Part shown: positions 10,036 through 19,710 of the stretch, in pieces
How the letters are laid out: each line of letters opens with the position of its first letter
How positions within the stretch are numbered: the stretch's first letter is position 1
Assembly (NCBI GenBank): GCA_030068145.1
Contig: JAPJBO010001075.1
Span: 1-64,000, forward strand
Source of the DNA: Diplonema papillatum
Taxonomy: Eukaryota; Euglenozoa; Diplonemea; Diplonemida; Diplonemidae
Reading direction: 5' to 3'
Length of the DNA stretch: 64,000 nt
Notes under the pieces: model-generated
Databases searched by the model: none
The model's input: only the letters and a program-made list of their open reading frames with translations
What the model was told of the DNA's origin: nothing
Program-made: the position numbers and the translations under genes

Positions 10036-10098
10036 CATTTTTTTTTTGGGGTCCATCGGCCCTGCGGCAGCGTTTTAAGAAGACGCAAGGTTTTGACT
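10036..10098 (-). mobile_element. Half MITE of the CATGCAGGG family
   Basis: The run TTTTTTTTGGGGTCCATCGG, GCAGCGTTTTAAGAAGACGC and AAGGTTTTGAC matches one end of the MITE family. The outermost CCCTGCATG and the other half are missing, so this is a decayed or truncated copy. Confidence 0.7.
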
Positions 10099-10210
10099 GA
10101 CAGCACGGACTCGCGAACTCGGATGGGGGGTATCACAGGCGGGAAGTTCTCTGCAATGGCGCTCTCAAAAGAGGCCATCGAACAGTCATGGGGGTTGTGC
10201 TAAATCCATC

Positions 10211-10720
10211 GTGCAATGGGGTTATCTCAACCAATCCGAAAGGATAACACACCTACCGATGTTGTGTTCGACAAGTACGTTGCTTTGCTCAAAGAACAGA
10301 CCGATCGGGACAAGACCCAGTGAGGTTGAGGAGACCGAACGCGACCGCACAGCAAGGCAGCCCACGGAGGAGCCTGAACCTGCTATCGTCTTACCCCCAG
10401 CCTCTGCAACGCAGTCACAACCCCAAGATCAAGTTCCCCCTGTCCTTCCAGCCACACTAAGACCGAAAGCGGCAACTAAGCCGTCTGGAAAGCGTGTAGG
10501 CCGACCTCGAAAGCCACCACCGAAGGGACAACCCAGCATCTTCACGTTCTTGCAGAAAAGACCTCTTCCGACTCTGGTGAGAAAAAAGCACGCACCGAAG
10601 GTGCCACACCTGAGAGCAGGAATTAGGGATCCTCCCATCTCTCCCCCTCTCGCGCTTTTCAAAAGAATATACCAAAACTACGCATTTATTTTCTTTCCTA
10701 CCCCCATTTCTTTTTTTTAA
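10211..10720 (+). CDS. Possible AT-hook protein segment
   Basis: The open frame contains one clear AT-hook-like motif (KRVGRPRKPPPKG) after a Glu/Pro/Gln-rich stretch, and is followed by QPSIFTFLQKRPL and a basic region. AT-hooks bind the minor groove of AT-rich DNA and occur in chromatin proteins and in transposon proteins. Nothing identifies this as a host gene. The N-terminal part is uncertain because the neighbouring frame around 10200-10320 also looks codable, so an exon boundary may lie near 10320. It ends in AT-rich DNA just before LINE1. It may be an exon or pseudogene. Confidence 0.25.
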   Translation: MQWGYLNQSERITHLPMLCSTSTLLCSKNRPIGTRPSEVEETERDRTARQPTEEPEPAIVLPPASATQSQPQDQVPPVLPATLRPKAATKPSGKRVGRPRKPPPKGQPSIFTFLQKRPLPTLVRKKHAPKVPHLRAGIRDPPISPPLALFKRIYQNYAFIFFPTPISFF

Positions 10721-10944
10721 AACAACCTTTCTCCTTTCCTACTTACTTTGATCATAGGTGTCACGGCAAGTTTTGGCAGCCGCTGCTTAACAACACGATT
10801 TAAAAGCTACAGTTTCTGTACTTTATTGGCTGCTCACGCGGCCGGTAAAGTGCGCCCGGAATTCATCCAGGACAAACACCCTCCATAACACAACAGCGGT
10901 ACCCATCCGCGAAAAGAACGCGGGCTACCCGTACCTCCGTCAAA

Positions 10945-12858
10945 ATGGACAGGATTAACGCCCTGATCCAGGAAGCGCGCGGGATGGCGGAACGCGCCAA
11001 CCGCGACCAGCTGGATGCCGTTTTCGGCATCCTCGACGTCGCCACGACGCTGCTCCGGCGTCAGATCGAGGCGAACAGCGGGGAGCCGGCGCAACAACGG
11101 CCGCCACTGCAGCAACAGCAGCAACCGAAGCAGCAGCAGCAGCAACCGAGGCAGCAGCAGCAGCCGAGGCAGCAGCGGCAGCAACCGAAGCAGCAGCAAC
11201 CGCAGCAACCGCAACAGCAGCAGCAACAGCAACGGCAAACGCAGCAGCGCCGCCCGCAGGGGCAGCAACAACCGCAACCGCAACAGCAACAGCAACAGCA
11301 AACGCAGCAGCGCCGCCCGCAGGAGCAGCAACAACCGCAACCGCAACAGCAACAGCAACAGCAAACGCAGCAGCGCCGCCCGCAGGAGCAGCAACAACCA
11401 CAACAGCGGCCCCGGCAGGGGTACGCGCCCACCTGGGCAGAAGTGACCAGGCGGCCCCCGCCACCCGGTAAAATCGACGCCGCCGACTGGGACGCGCCGG
11501 TACTCCCCTCCCCCGACTTCGAAGCTGTCGAAGCTGGCCTCTGGGTCGCCCCGAGCGCCGCCGCAGCCGAAGAAGCGAAGGGTCCCGCAGCAGATGCGGT
11601 GGACGTCGCAGAGCGCGACGGGAAGCGGGTGCGCCTCGGCGTGCTGTGCCGGGAGGCCTTCGACGACGCACGCCGGGGCCCAGTGCTGCTGGAAGGCGGG
11701 CGGGTACAGGATATGTACCTGTGGGCGGGCGGCGGGCCGGTATGCCAGCGGGGCCAGGTGAAGGTCCAGAAGATGCCCGTCAGCGCGGTGAAGCCGAACG
11801 CCGCGACGACGGTACTGGCCTTCGTCGTGGCCAGGAAGCACGCCTCGCCGGAGACCTGGGAGTGCGTCGAGAGGGACCCGCGCACGGCCCTGACTCGCCT
11901 GTGCCGGAGGGCTGTCAAGACGGCCCTGAAGACGGAGGTCCGCGTCCCCGACGACGCCATGTGGGGCGTGTCGTCGCAGCAGGGGAGGCGCGAGCTGGTC
12001 GTGCGGGTGCCCCGCGCGCAGGCCGAAGCGATCCTGGCCAGCTCCGGCCGGGACGGCGGATTCTGGCGGTCGACGGAGAAGGCCTGCCGGGACGCCATGC
12101 CGGTGGTCGCCCTGCAAAAGGGGGTCACGAGGGCGGTCGCGCTGGCGGTAGCTGAGCGGGCAGGCGCGGCGGCAGCCGGTCTCGTGCTCACGGGCAGCCG
12201 CCTCCTCGTGCGCGCACGCAGCGGCGCTGTGCTGGAGGAGGTGCGTGCGGCGGCCGCCGAACACGCTGCTGCCCCCCTCGAGTCGAAGCCGCGCTTCCTC
12301 GTGGTGGGTGCGACGCCGCGGGAGCACGAGGCGGACGTCGAGTACGTCCTGCGGGAGGCCGGCTGGCAGGTCGACGTCGCCACGTCGTTCCTGCGAAGTG
12401 GGGCCCGGGTTTGCGTGGTGACGTCGGCGGCCGACCCTCCCTTCAGGGTGCTGCAGCGGGAGGGGGCACCCGACCTCCGGGTAAACCCGTACGACGGAGG
12501 TGAGCTGCCGAGGGAGCGGCGCAGGCGGCTCGCTGCCGCCCCCAGCGGGAAGCGGCGGATGCGGCTGCCGGCGGCGGAGGTGGACGAGCTACCGCAGCCG
12601 GCGGCCCCGCCAGCGGACGCGGCCGGACAGAAGAAGAGGAAGACGCCGGAGCCGGCAGCGGACGGGCCGGAACCCGCTGGGGACGATGTCCCAATGGACG
12701 GTGCAGAGGCGGGCGGGCACGTCCACGCCTTCGGGAGCCCGGCGAAGGCCACCGCCGGTTTCTCCTGCGCCCTATGCGGGAAGAAGAAGGCGAAGGGCCA
12801 GATCCGCACGACATGCGAGGGCTGCAACGTCGGCGCGTGCAAGGCGTGTGCGGGTTGA
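10945..12858 (+). CDS. LINE1 ORF1, gag-like protein with polyQ and zinc finger
   Basis: A 637-residue protein, likely the RNA-binding partner of the retrotransposon. Residues ~45-155 are a Gln-rich region built partly of three ~60-bp direct repeats (QTQQRRPQEQQQPQ). The middle is Ala/Arg-rich and unassigned. Residues ~530-590 are basic and proline-rich. The C-terminus has a compact zinc-binding pattern, C-x2-C, C-x2-C, C-x2-C (CALCG ... CEGC ... CKAC). The first in-frame ATG after the leader is at 10945. The stop is TGA followed by CTG, and the frame beyond is open for another 1,942 codons, so some product may be an ORF1-ORF2 fusion. The name gag-like is by position and composition, not homology. 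Confidence 0.75.
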   Translation: MDRINALIQEARGMAERANRDQLDAVFGILDVATTLLRRQIEANSGEPAQQRPPLQQQQQPKQQQQQPRQQQQPRQQRQQPKQQQPQQPQQQQQQQRQTQQRRPQGQQQPQPQQQQQQQTQQRRPQEQQQPQPQQQQQQQTQQRRPQEQQQPQQRPRQGYAPTWAEVTRRPPPPGKIDAADWDAPVLPSPDFEAVEAGLWVAPSAAAAEEAKGPAADAVDVAERDGKRVRLGVLCREAFDDARRGPVLLEGGRVQDMYLWAGGGPVCQRGQVKVQKMPVSAVKPNAATTVLAFVVARKHASPETWECVERDPRTALTRLCRRAVKTALKTEVRVPDDAMWGVSSQQGRRELVVRVPRAQAEAILASSGRDGGFWRSTEKACRDAMPVVALQKGVTRAVALAVAERAGAAAAGLVLTGSRLLVRARSGAVLEEVRAAAAEHAAAPLESKPRFLVVGATPREHEADVEYVLREAGWQVDVATSFLRSGARVCVVTSAADPPFRVLQREGAPDLRVNPYDGGELPRERRRRLAAAPSGKRRMRLPAAEVDELPQPAAPPADAAGQKKRKTPEPAADGPEPAGDDVPMDGAEAGGHVHAFGSPAKATAGFSCALCGKKKAKGQIRTTCEGCNVGACKACAG

Positions 12859-15800
12859 CTGCCACCGCGACCCGTCCCCGGCGCCAGTTGTGGCCCCGCC
12901 AGGCCGGTGCAGGCCGCCCAGCGCGTGAGTCCCAGCACGCAGTTCGACGATGGAGCAGGCGAAGGTGGTGGCGATCCCTCTTCTTCTTCTTCTTCTTTTT
13001 GCCCCCCTCTCTCCCACAATGCGCCAGGCCTCATTAGCCCGGGAAATTTACCCGCAGCGCACAAACAATCCCCCCACAAAGGCCAGCGTGCCTGCGGGGG
13101 GGGCCCTGTCAGGGTGGAGGGAGCAATCCCCGGACTAAGCTTCCAGACGATCCCTCGGGATCTTCTGGACAGACTGAGCCGAGTACCCGAGCTTGGGCCG
13201 AAAGCCACTTGGAGGAGGCTGGGGGGAGAACAAAGCAGAGAGACCCAGCAGTGGGGACACGCCTACCGACAGGGCGGACCCCCGGTCAGACTGGAACGGG
13301 GTATCCCCGAGGGGCCCCTGAAAGAAGCGGCGGATCTCATACGTGACCGTCTCGGGTGGGAACCGGACCAGTTGCTGGCCAACTGGTACCGGAGGGGAGT
13401 GGGGATCAACCCCCACAAAGACCAGAGAGAACTGGGTCCGAGGGTAGCGACCGTATCGCTCTTGAGCGACACGGTCATGGAGTGGGAGAGGGGGAGCCGG
13501 AGAGTGAGAACCCCCCTGCCGGTCGGCACACTGTGCCACATGGAAGGCGAGGCCAGGAGCCTGTGGACACACGGGATTCGTCCCGATGATGTCGCACGCG
13601 ACCGGGTCTCGCTCACCTACAGGGCCGTGCGCGAGGCCGCCTCCCAACGTTTGCAAGGCCGGGACACCCCGCAAGAAACTCCCCCCATGCCCCCCCCGCC
13701 CCGCCCTCAGGCGTCCTCCCCACCCCCCCAGCAACAGTTCAGCCCCGCGCCACGTACTGACTTGTGTAATCGCCAAAGAACTCTTATATCTATTAAGGAA
13801 ACTACTAGACAGCAGCTGTTAAGCGCTGGAGACATCGAACAGAACCCGGGCCCCGGCCGCACGGAGATGAAGTTCGCGACGTTGAACGTAACTAGCTTAC
13901 TTCAATATCTCCCAGCGGCCGACGCGGTGGAAGCGGATCTTCTCTGCTGCCAGGAGGTGACACTCCTTCCGTGCAAACGGGCGCAGGCGGAGGAATACCT
14001 GCGGAAATGGTGCTGCCACTGGGGCCTGCCGCCTCCCGGAAGACTCTGTAGAAACTCCGGTAGTCGCTCGACGGTGAACGCCGCGAACGGGGGGCTCTCC
14101 ACTCTAGTACTGAGACCGATACCTGCGTACGATACGATGACGGCGCTCTCGCACGCAGCAATACGGTCCCCGGACCGAGTGAGCCATACGGTAGTAGCAA
14201 CAGGGGCCGGCAACACGTTCGTGCACGTGTTCAATGTCTACTGCCCTTCCGGAAACGGGAGGGCGGAGAGCGAGGAGCGTGAGGACATGCTGGAGAAGAT
14301 CCTCTTCGCAGCGGCAGATAGCCTCGGTGACGTCCCCATAATGGTGATGGGTGACCTGAACACGGAAGAAGACCGGTCCCCTGTGCTGCGGAAGGCACTA
14401 AGGAACGGATGGTCCGACGCAGCGGAACTGCACCATGCGCGTACCGGTGACACACCGCCACCACCGACCTTTACCAGCGCCCGGACGACAGGCACGAGGA
14501 TCGACCGCATACTCCTCAACCGAATAACGACGGGAGCTTTCCGTCAATGCGTCACCACCGCGGTGAACGTACCGGGACACCGGCTCGTGACAATGACCCT
14601 GGACATTGCGGCGCTGCGCCAAATCGTGTGGCGATTTAAAGTACCGCGGGAAATCCCTACCGAGGGGGGACCCAAGTGGGGCCTCTCGGACACAGAAGCT
14701 AACAGGGAAGCCGTACAGAGACTGACCAACTCCGATTTCGCAGAACGGCTGGCAGCACAGCGAGTGGAAGAGGCCTGGCTCGAGTGGTCACGAGTCAGTG
14801 AGCAGTACTTGCAGGATGCCTTCGGAATCCCTGCGGAAGAAAGGGGAAGGAGTACCGGCCGGGGGATAAAGACGTCGCCTAAGAGAGTCTGTATCACGGC
14901 AAGCACTGCGAGCGACGGGTCGGGGGCGGCGAACAGCAGACAGCTACGGCTCCGGAAGGCCATCCACAGGATGGAACGCATCTGCAGCTACCTTGCGCAG
15001 CGACGCGGGCCGGAGGCAGTTCCGCATGAAGTATCCCGTTGCTGGCAGAACAGCAGACGGCTGGCACAGGCGTGCATGAAAGGTGGCCAAGGGACAGAAG
15101 GATTCCCGGATCATGAGGAGGCGAAGCAGCTTCTCACGGCATTGCGGGAAGAGACGAGTAGGCTCGGAAGGGAAGGATCGGCGGCCAGGTTTACGAAGTA
15201 CCGAGACAAGCTGAACGAGAGGGCCGATGCGAGCAGACGATGTCTGACAACCATCTGCGCCGGACGCGCTGAGCCGTCGGGGGTGTTGCGAACGGGGGCG
15301 GGAGTGACTGCAAATGTTGACGAGATGGACGAGGCGCTGAACACTGCGTGGGACCCTATCCTGCGTAAGTACAAGGACGGGCCAGAGCCGGAGTACGAGC
15401 CGTTTCGGGATCGGTTCCAGGATCACATCGGCCCACACTTGATGGAAGCCGGAACAATCACGGGGGAGGAGCTGCGAATTCTGCTGAGGAAGAAGCCGAA
15501 GAAAAGCGCGTCAGGGGTGGATGGCTGGCGCATGGCTGAACTGCGGGAGTTGCCGCTCCCCCTGCTGAATGCACTTGCAGACGTCATGAACCTGGTCGAA
15601 GCGACTGGGGACTGGCCGGCAAGCATGACAACTGCGCTGGTGTCGATGGTGCCGAAAGATGAGAGCCAAGACCCGCTGCACACGAGGCCGATAACCGTCA
15701 CGTCCGCCGTGTACCGCTTGTGGGCCTGCCGCAGGCTTGCGGACATTGTCCTGTGGCAGGAGGGGTGGATCGAAGAAGGACAGAAAGGCTTTCGGCCGGG

Positions 15801-18687
15801 CCACCGGATCGAGGACGTCTTGATGGAGATAGGGCTCGAGGTGGAGGACGCCTTGCTGGACGGAGAGCCGCTCTACGGAGTGGCGCTGGACTTCCGGAAG
15901 TGTTTCGACATGGTCCCGCGAGAGGTAGTGCTACGCCTGGCTGAGGACTTAGGACTGCACGGTCGGGTTCTCAAGCCGCTGAGGGCGATTTACAGTCTGC
16001 TCGCAAGACGCTTCAAGTTGCCGCTAGGGGTGGGCAGGGAGTTTAGTGTGACCAACGGTATCCTTCAAGGGTGCCCTGTGTCCGTCATACTCATCAATGC
16101 CCTGCTGTCGGTAGTGATGAAAGCGGTCAAAAAAGAAGCTGAGGGTGTGAGTCCTAAGTCGTACGCGGATGATGCCACACTACTGTCCAGGCTGTCGGAG
16201 GCCGCACTGCAAAAGGGAGTCGACATTGTTGACGAGTTCTGCACACTCACCGGAATGCAGCTAAACCTCGAGAAGACCATCGCATTCTCGACGAGGCAGA
16301 GGCACCAGTCGACGCTCAGACTCCGAAGCGGAAATGCGCTGCTGCGATTTAGCAAGTCCGTCACGTGTCTGGGGGCCCTAGTCTCAACGGCGAAGAACAG
16401 AAAGGAGAGGTCCGACTCTAAGAGGGTAGAGAGGGCGGCGGCCCTAGCGGAGGGCCTCCGCCACGCGCCATTCCGGTACGAAAAGCGGGTCCGTATTGTG
16501 CAGTCGAATGTGTTGCCGGCAGCGCTATCGGGCTGCTCCTTCGCGCCGGTGTCAAAGGTGGCGATGAAGCGGTTGACGACGTCGGTGATGGGTCTGATCT
16601 GGGGTGGAGCAAACCCGAAGCGCGCGAGAGAAATGGTCCTGAACTTCCAGGAGAAGGGCCACCTGACGGACCCCGGTACGTGTTTAGCGTACCGGGTGAC
16701 GACGGCGTTCTACGCGGCGTGCGAGAGGCTGCCGCGACTGCTACCTCTGATGGAGAGTATCCGGGGGCGGTACGCCGAGGGGGACCAACCCCTCGGCCCA
16801 GTCGGGCTGGCGATGAGGAGCATGGAGGAGTGTGGACACATATGGGAGCCTGGGCCCCTATCTCGCACGCTACGACGGAATGGTGCAGTGTTCGACCCGC
16901 TGGCCTCGTCGCCCTCGAAGAGGGGGCACGAAGTGAGGGCGGACCTGAGAACGAGGACGTGGGCCCGACTGATGGCGAGAAGGCCAGGATATCAGGGGCT
17001 GGAAAGAGCCGACTTGGAGCGCACGAATGCGTTCTGGAAGACGAGGGAATGTTCCGCGCACACGGCGAAGCTAATTCGAGTTGCGATTGCGGGGGGTGTG
17101 AACACGGCGGAGTTCACGTCGCGGATGAGGCAGGCTGGAGCTGAGCCGCAGGCGCCCAGCTGCAAGCACTGTGGGAGCGGCGTGATGGAGAACGAACAGC
17201 ATATCTACTGGGACTGCGACGCATACTCACACATTCGCCGGCGGGAAGCACACGCCGGGCTGATGGCGGCCAACCGAACCGAGTGGCCCCGATGCACGCT
17301 GGAACATGGTGTGGTTGTACCGGGGAACGCCCACTTATCGAGGCGGCTCCAGGAGATGATGGCTGAAATCCTTACGGAACGTGCAGGGCTCGAAGCACGT
17401 GGCTGGGTAGCCAGGAACCCCACGACCCCCTGGTCGAGAGCGGATGCGATGCCTGCCGAGAAATTTGACCACCCCTTTGCGCGGATTGCCCCGGCATGGA
17501 CGTGGGAGCGAAACAAGACCTGGGGACTACCGACGTTTTATGCGTTGGTAGCGTGGCTGTCTGACATGCAGTGGACCGAGAGCGGGCAGGCGTCAATGCT
17601 AGAGCTTGCGATCGACTTTGAACTCTTCTCGGGCCTCAGCATGCCGCTGCACGGGAATGCGCCGAAGGGGGTGAGAGAACGGGGAAACGTCCTGCGCTGC
17701 ATGATGAGCGCGTTGGACAAGCTGGCGGCACAGCAAGGGCTGGGAAGCTGCATGAGAGGGGAGAGGGTGTGCCCGACGACGTCGCTGTCGTTCATGGGCA
17801 TCTCGGGGATATCGGGTGTACGGCCCAGGCCACGCTTTCGCGAGGCACACACGGGGACGATACTTGAGGAACAAGTGAAAGGAAGCGATGTAGGGACGCA
17901 GTGCCCGGCGTACCCTGACTGGACGATCGGGAGAGCGGCGAGGTGGGCCCTGCCTGCCCCACCACAACTGCACCCAGACCCCGTGCATATGCCGGGTGTC
18001 GATATAGAGAAGGCACTCGTCACGTGCGCGACCCATCACAAAGGGAAGTGTGAGGCGTGCAGAGCACTCGTCCGAAGGGACGTGCCCACGGTAGAGATGT
18101 GCTGCCGGCACCATCACCACGCGAACGATGGGCAGCCGATCGCGGTGTGCGCAGAGCACAGCACGACGAAGTGCGGCGAGTGCAAGACGGCGGCGGCGTG
18201 TTGCCGCAGCGGGCATCATGCCTGCCGCACGCATGGCAGAGGAACCTGCCAAGAGTGCAAGAGGCTCCCTACGTTGACGCAGAGGCGACCGGCGGCATGT
18301 TGCCGCCGCGGCCACCACCAGTCCAACGAACCGAACCTCCCGTCAACCCCGGACGACCGGACGGGCGACCAAAAGGCCGCCACCAACGCCAGGAACCAGC
18401 GAACGACCAGCGCTGAAGAAAAGGGTGCTAGGCACCCCGAAGGAAGGCCCGATCGCCGGCCGCAAGCGGAAGAAGACGAAGGCGACCACCCCCGACTCAG
18501 GGGTGCATCGAAGGAAGAAGAAGGTACCGAGGGCAGGCAGCTCTCAGAAACGACCGGGGACCACGGGCACACCAATGCCCTCGAAAGTGAAAAACGGACA
18601 CACGTGCCCGCCCTCGTACTCGCCGACTCAGTCTCTGGAATCGCAAGAAAGCCAAACCCCGCTAGCTCCACAAATGCTCGACCTTGA
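12859..18687 (+). CDS. LINE1 ORF2: AlkB dioxygenase - 2A - APE endonuclease - reverse transcriptase
   Basis: Domains in order. AlkB-like Fe(II)/2-oxoglutarate dioxygenase, about 13140-13640: N-x-Y, INPHKD (iron ligands H and D), THG (second H) and RVSLTYR (2OG-binding R). 2A skip peptide at 13831-13854, GDIEQNPGP. APE-type endonuclease, about 13865-14605: LNVTS, CQEV, VMGDLN, TRIDRILLN and PGHRLV. Reverse transcriptase, about 15480-16400: GFRPGHR, LDFRKCFD, ILQGCPVS and SYADD. CCHC knuckle CKHCG...H..WDC near 17160, then a Cys/His-rich tail. The 2A would release the AlkB module from the EN-RT protein. The frame is open directly after the ORF1 stop, and the first ATG lies inside the AlkB domain (13477), so the start must be readthrough or non-AUG. 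Flexivirus AlkB domains repair RNA methylation; the role here is inferred. Confidence 0.85.
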   Translation: MPPRPVPGASCGPARPVQAAQRVSPSTQFDDGAGEGGGDPSSSSSSFCPPLSHNAPGLISPGNLPAAHKQSPHKGQRACGGGPVRVEGAIPGLSFQTIPRDLLDRLSRVPELGPKATWRRLGGEQSRETQQWGHAYRQGGPPVRLERGIPEGPLKEAADLIRDRLGWEPDQLLANWYRRGVGINPHKDQRELGPRVATVSLLSDTVMEWERGSRRVRTPLPVGTLCHMEGEARSLWTHGIRPDDVARDRVSLTYRAVREAASQRLQGRDTPQETPPMPPPPRPQASSPPPQQQFSPAPRTDLCNRQRTLISIKETTRQQLLSAGDIEQNPGPGRTEMKFATLNVTSLLQYLPAADAVEADLLCCQEVTLLPCKRAQAEEYLRKWCCHWGLPPPGRLCRNSGSRSTVNAANGGLSTLVLRPIPAYDTMTALSHAAIRSPDRVSHTVVATGAGNTFVHVFNVYCPSGNGRAESEEREDMLEKILFAAADSLGDVPIMVMGDLNTEEDRSPVLRKALRNGWSDAAELHHARTGDTPPPPTFTSARTTGTRIDRILLNRITTGAFRQCVTTAVNVPGHRLVTMTLDIAALRQIVWRFKVPREIPTEGGPKWGLSDTEANREAVQRLTNSDFAERLAAQRVEEAWLEWSRVSEQYLQDAFGIPAEERGRSTGRGIKTSPKRVCITASTASDGSGAANSRQLRLRKAIHRMERICSYLAQRRGPEAVPHEVSRCWQNSRRLAQACMKGGQGTEGFPDHEEAKQLLTALREETSRLGREGSAARFTKYRDKLNERADASRRCLTTICAGRAEPSGVLRTGAGVTANVDEMDEALNTAWDPILRKYKDGPEPEYEPFRDRFQDHIGPHLMEAGTITGEELRILLRKKPKKSASGVDGWRMAELRELPLPLLNALADVMNLVEATGDWPASMTTALVSMVPKDESQDPLHTRPITVTSAVYRLWACRRLADIVLWQEGWIEEGQKGFRPGHRIEDVLMEIGLEVEDALLDGEPLYGVALDFRKCFDMVPREVVLRLAEDLGLHGRVLKPLRAIYSLLARRFKLPLGVGREFSVTNGILQGCPVSVILINALLSVVMKAVKKEAEGVSPKSYADDATLLSRLSEAALQKGVDIVDEFCTLTGMQLNLEKTIAFSTRQRHQSTLRLRSGNALLRFSKSVTCLGALVSTAKNRKERSDSKRVERAAALAEGLRHAPFRYEKRVRIVQSNVLPAALSGCSFAPVSKVAMKRLTTSVMGLIWGGANPKRAREMVLNFQEKGHLTDPGTCLAYRVTTAFYAACERLPRLLPLMESIRGRYAEGDQPLGPVGLAMRSMEECGHIWEPGPLSRTLRRNGAVFDPLASSPSKRGHEVRADLRTRTWARLMARRPGYQGLERADLERTNAFWKTRECSAHTAKLIRVAIAGGVNTAEFTSRMRQAGAEPQAPSCKHCGSGVMENEQHIYWDCDAYSHIRRREAHAGLMAANRTEWPRCTLEHGVVVPGNAHLSRRLQEMMAEILTERAGLEARGWVARNPTTPWSRADAMPAEKFDHPFARIAPAWTWERNKTWGLPTFYALVAWLSDMQWTESGQASMLELAIDFELFSGLSMPLHGNAPKGVRERGNVLRCMMSALDKLAAQQGLGSCMRGERVCPTTSLSFMGISGISGVRPRPRFREAHTGTILEEQVKGSDVGTQCPAYPDWTIGRAARWALPAPPQLHPDPVHMPGVDIEKALVTCATHHKGKCEACRALVRRDVPTVEMCCRHHHHANDGQPIAVCAEHSTTKCGECKTAAACCRSGHHACRTHGRGTCQECKRLPTLTQRRPAACCRRGHHQSNEPNLPSTPDDRTGDQKAATNARNQRTTSAEEKGARHPEGRPDRRPQAEEDEGDHPRLRGASKEEEGTEGRQLSETTGDHGHTNALESEKRTHVPALVLADSVSGIARKPNPASSTNARP
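13822..13857 (+). other. 2A ribosome-skipping peptide site
   Basis: The encoded residues AGDIEQNPGP match the 2A consensus D-[VI]-E-x-N-P-G-P. Skipping would occur between the final Gly and Pro. It lies between the AlkB module and the endonuclease. 2A peptides are known at comparable N-terminal positions in some trypanosome, sea urchin and lancelet non-LTR elements. Confidence 0.9.
18015..18335 (+). other. Three-fold Cys/His-rich zinc-binding tail of LINE1 ORF2
   Basis: Repeated pattern: C-x2-H-x4-C-x2-C followed by CCR-x-HH, as in CAEHSTTKCGEC then CCRSGHH. About two and a half units are visible, each with enough ligands for a cross-brace type zinc site. It lies beyond the usual CCHC knuckle and before the basic, disordered end. 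I do not know a named family for it. Confidence 0.6.
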
Positions 18688-18779
18688 CGACGCAATGGCA
18701 GGTGACGACGTCATCCGATAACCTGACTTTCAAGGCAGTGCATGTTAATCCACGTGGTTCATGTACTTAAAAGAACTCA

Positions 18780-19710
18780 ATGCTTAACAAAATTTGACGT
18801 GGGCGGCTTTAGATTTACATCTGAATGACACCTCAACACAAAACAAGTTGTCGACAACTAACAAGTAAAAGAATAAAACAAAACTACGCATTTCTTTACC
18901 CCAGTGCACCACCATCCGCCAAACTACTTTCTCCTTCGCTCCGCACCCAGTGGAAGCATCAAGTGAAGAACCGCACACAGGCGTACCGTACCGTCCGTGT
19001 CAGGCATCCTGGCCATACCGTGCGGTCTGCTCTATACTGGCCTGCGGCGCTTCCCTCGCGTTCTACCTTCATTTAAAGCGTACTGCCATCGTGACCATCA
19101 AAACCCATTCCCCTTCGCCCTGCACCCCGTAATAGTTAACGATTTATAAATTAGCGACCGATAAATTATAAACCACGCTTATTATTGGCCTATAAATTAG
19201 AAGCTACACAAAGATAGCTCAAAGCATTTGCAAAATAACACGAAAAGCCTCTAGGCAAAAACCCGTTTTCACATTCCTTCACAAAATAGCTCTTCACAAA
19301 ATACAATTTCACAAGATATTACTTGATTAATTACGGACTGGAGTGTAGTACGAGGTACCTAACTAACTTCGCGGAAAAGTTCAGGTAGGGCAGGAATCAT
19401 CTCCCAGCGATTCAATGGAGCTTTGGGTGATCCTGGCTGTGACGAGCTAACATACAGATTCGCACCGCTGTCCTGTCTGCAGATACTCAGGTTCCGCGCT
19501 GATGATGGTCCGCCTTATGTGTCCGTGAACGACACCGAAGTCAAAAACAAATTGTACAGGCTGTACTCAGCCTAGCTTCCTCTGTTCCAATGCGCCTTCT
19601 TATGCACTCCTTGTGCCTCGGGCTAAGCCGCGACGCGCTAAGAGGATGAGATACGCGCATTTGCAACCATGTTGACTAGGTTTCTCAAAGGAATGTAGGG
19701 GGGGCAACCG
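18780..19710. other. Spacer upstream of the TET/JBP gene with repeat fragments
   Basis: Contains GTTGTCGACAAC followed by ACTACGCATTTCTTT (18846-18900), a motif pair also seen at 54338-54385 and 61838-61880. Also contains a partial copy (about 19425-19545) of the repeat found whole at 35455 and 55838, and at 19205-19290 a stretch resembling 63455-63525. No gene was recognised. Confidence 0.55.

Larger units (their letters stand above)
10713..18777 (+). mobile_element. LINE1: non-LTR retrotransposon with AlkB, 2A, APE and RT
   Basis: An element of about 8 kb. The order is a short 5' leader, gag-like ORF1 (10945-12858), and ORF2 in the same frame after a TGA (12859-18687). ORF2 carries an AlkB-like dioxygenase, a 2A peptide, an APE-type endonuclease, a reverse transcriptase with YADD, a CCHC knuckle and a Cys/His-rich tail. 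The ends are inferred from a 135-bp minus-strand sequence at 53838-53972 that matches both 10713-10795 and 18737-18777. No poly(A) tail and no target duplication were found. Both ORFs lack internal stops, so the insertion looks young. Confidence 0.8.

Noticed and set aside
10834..13208. Long minus-strand open frames opposite LINE1 ORF1 and the start of ORF2
   Set aside because: They are complements of GC-rich CAG/CGG coding sequence, are Leu/Arg/Cys homopolymer-rich and contain no motif. The plus strand explains the region.
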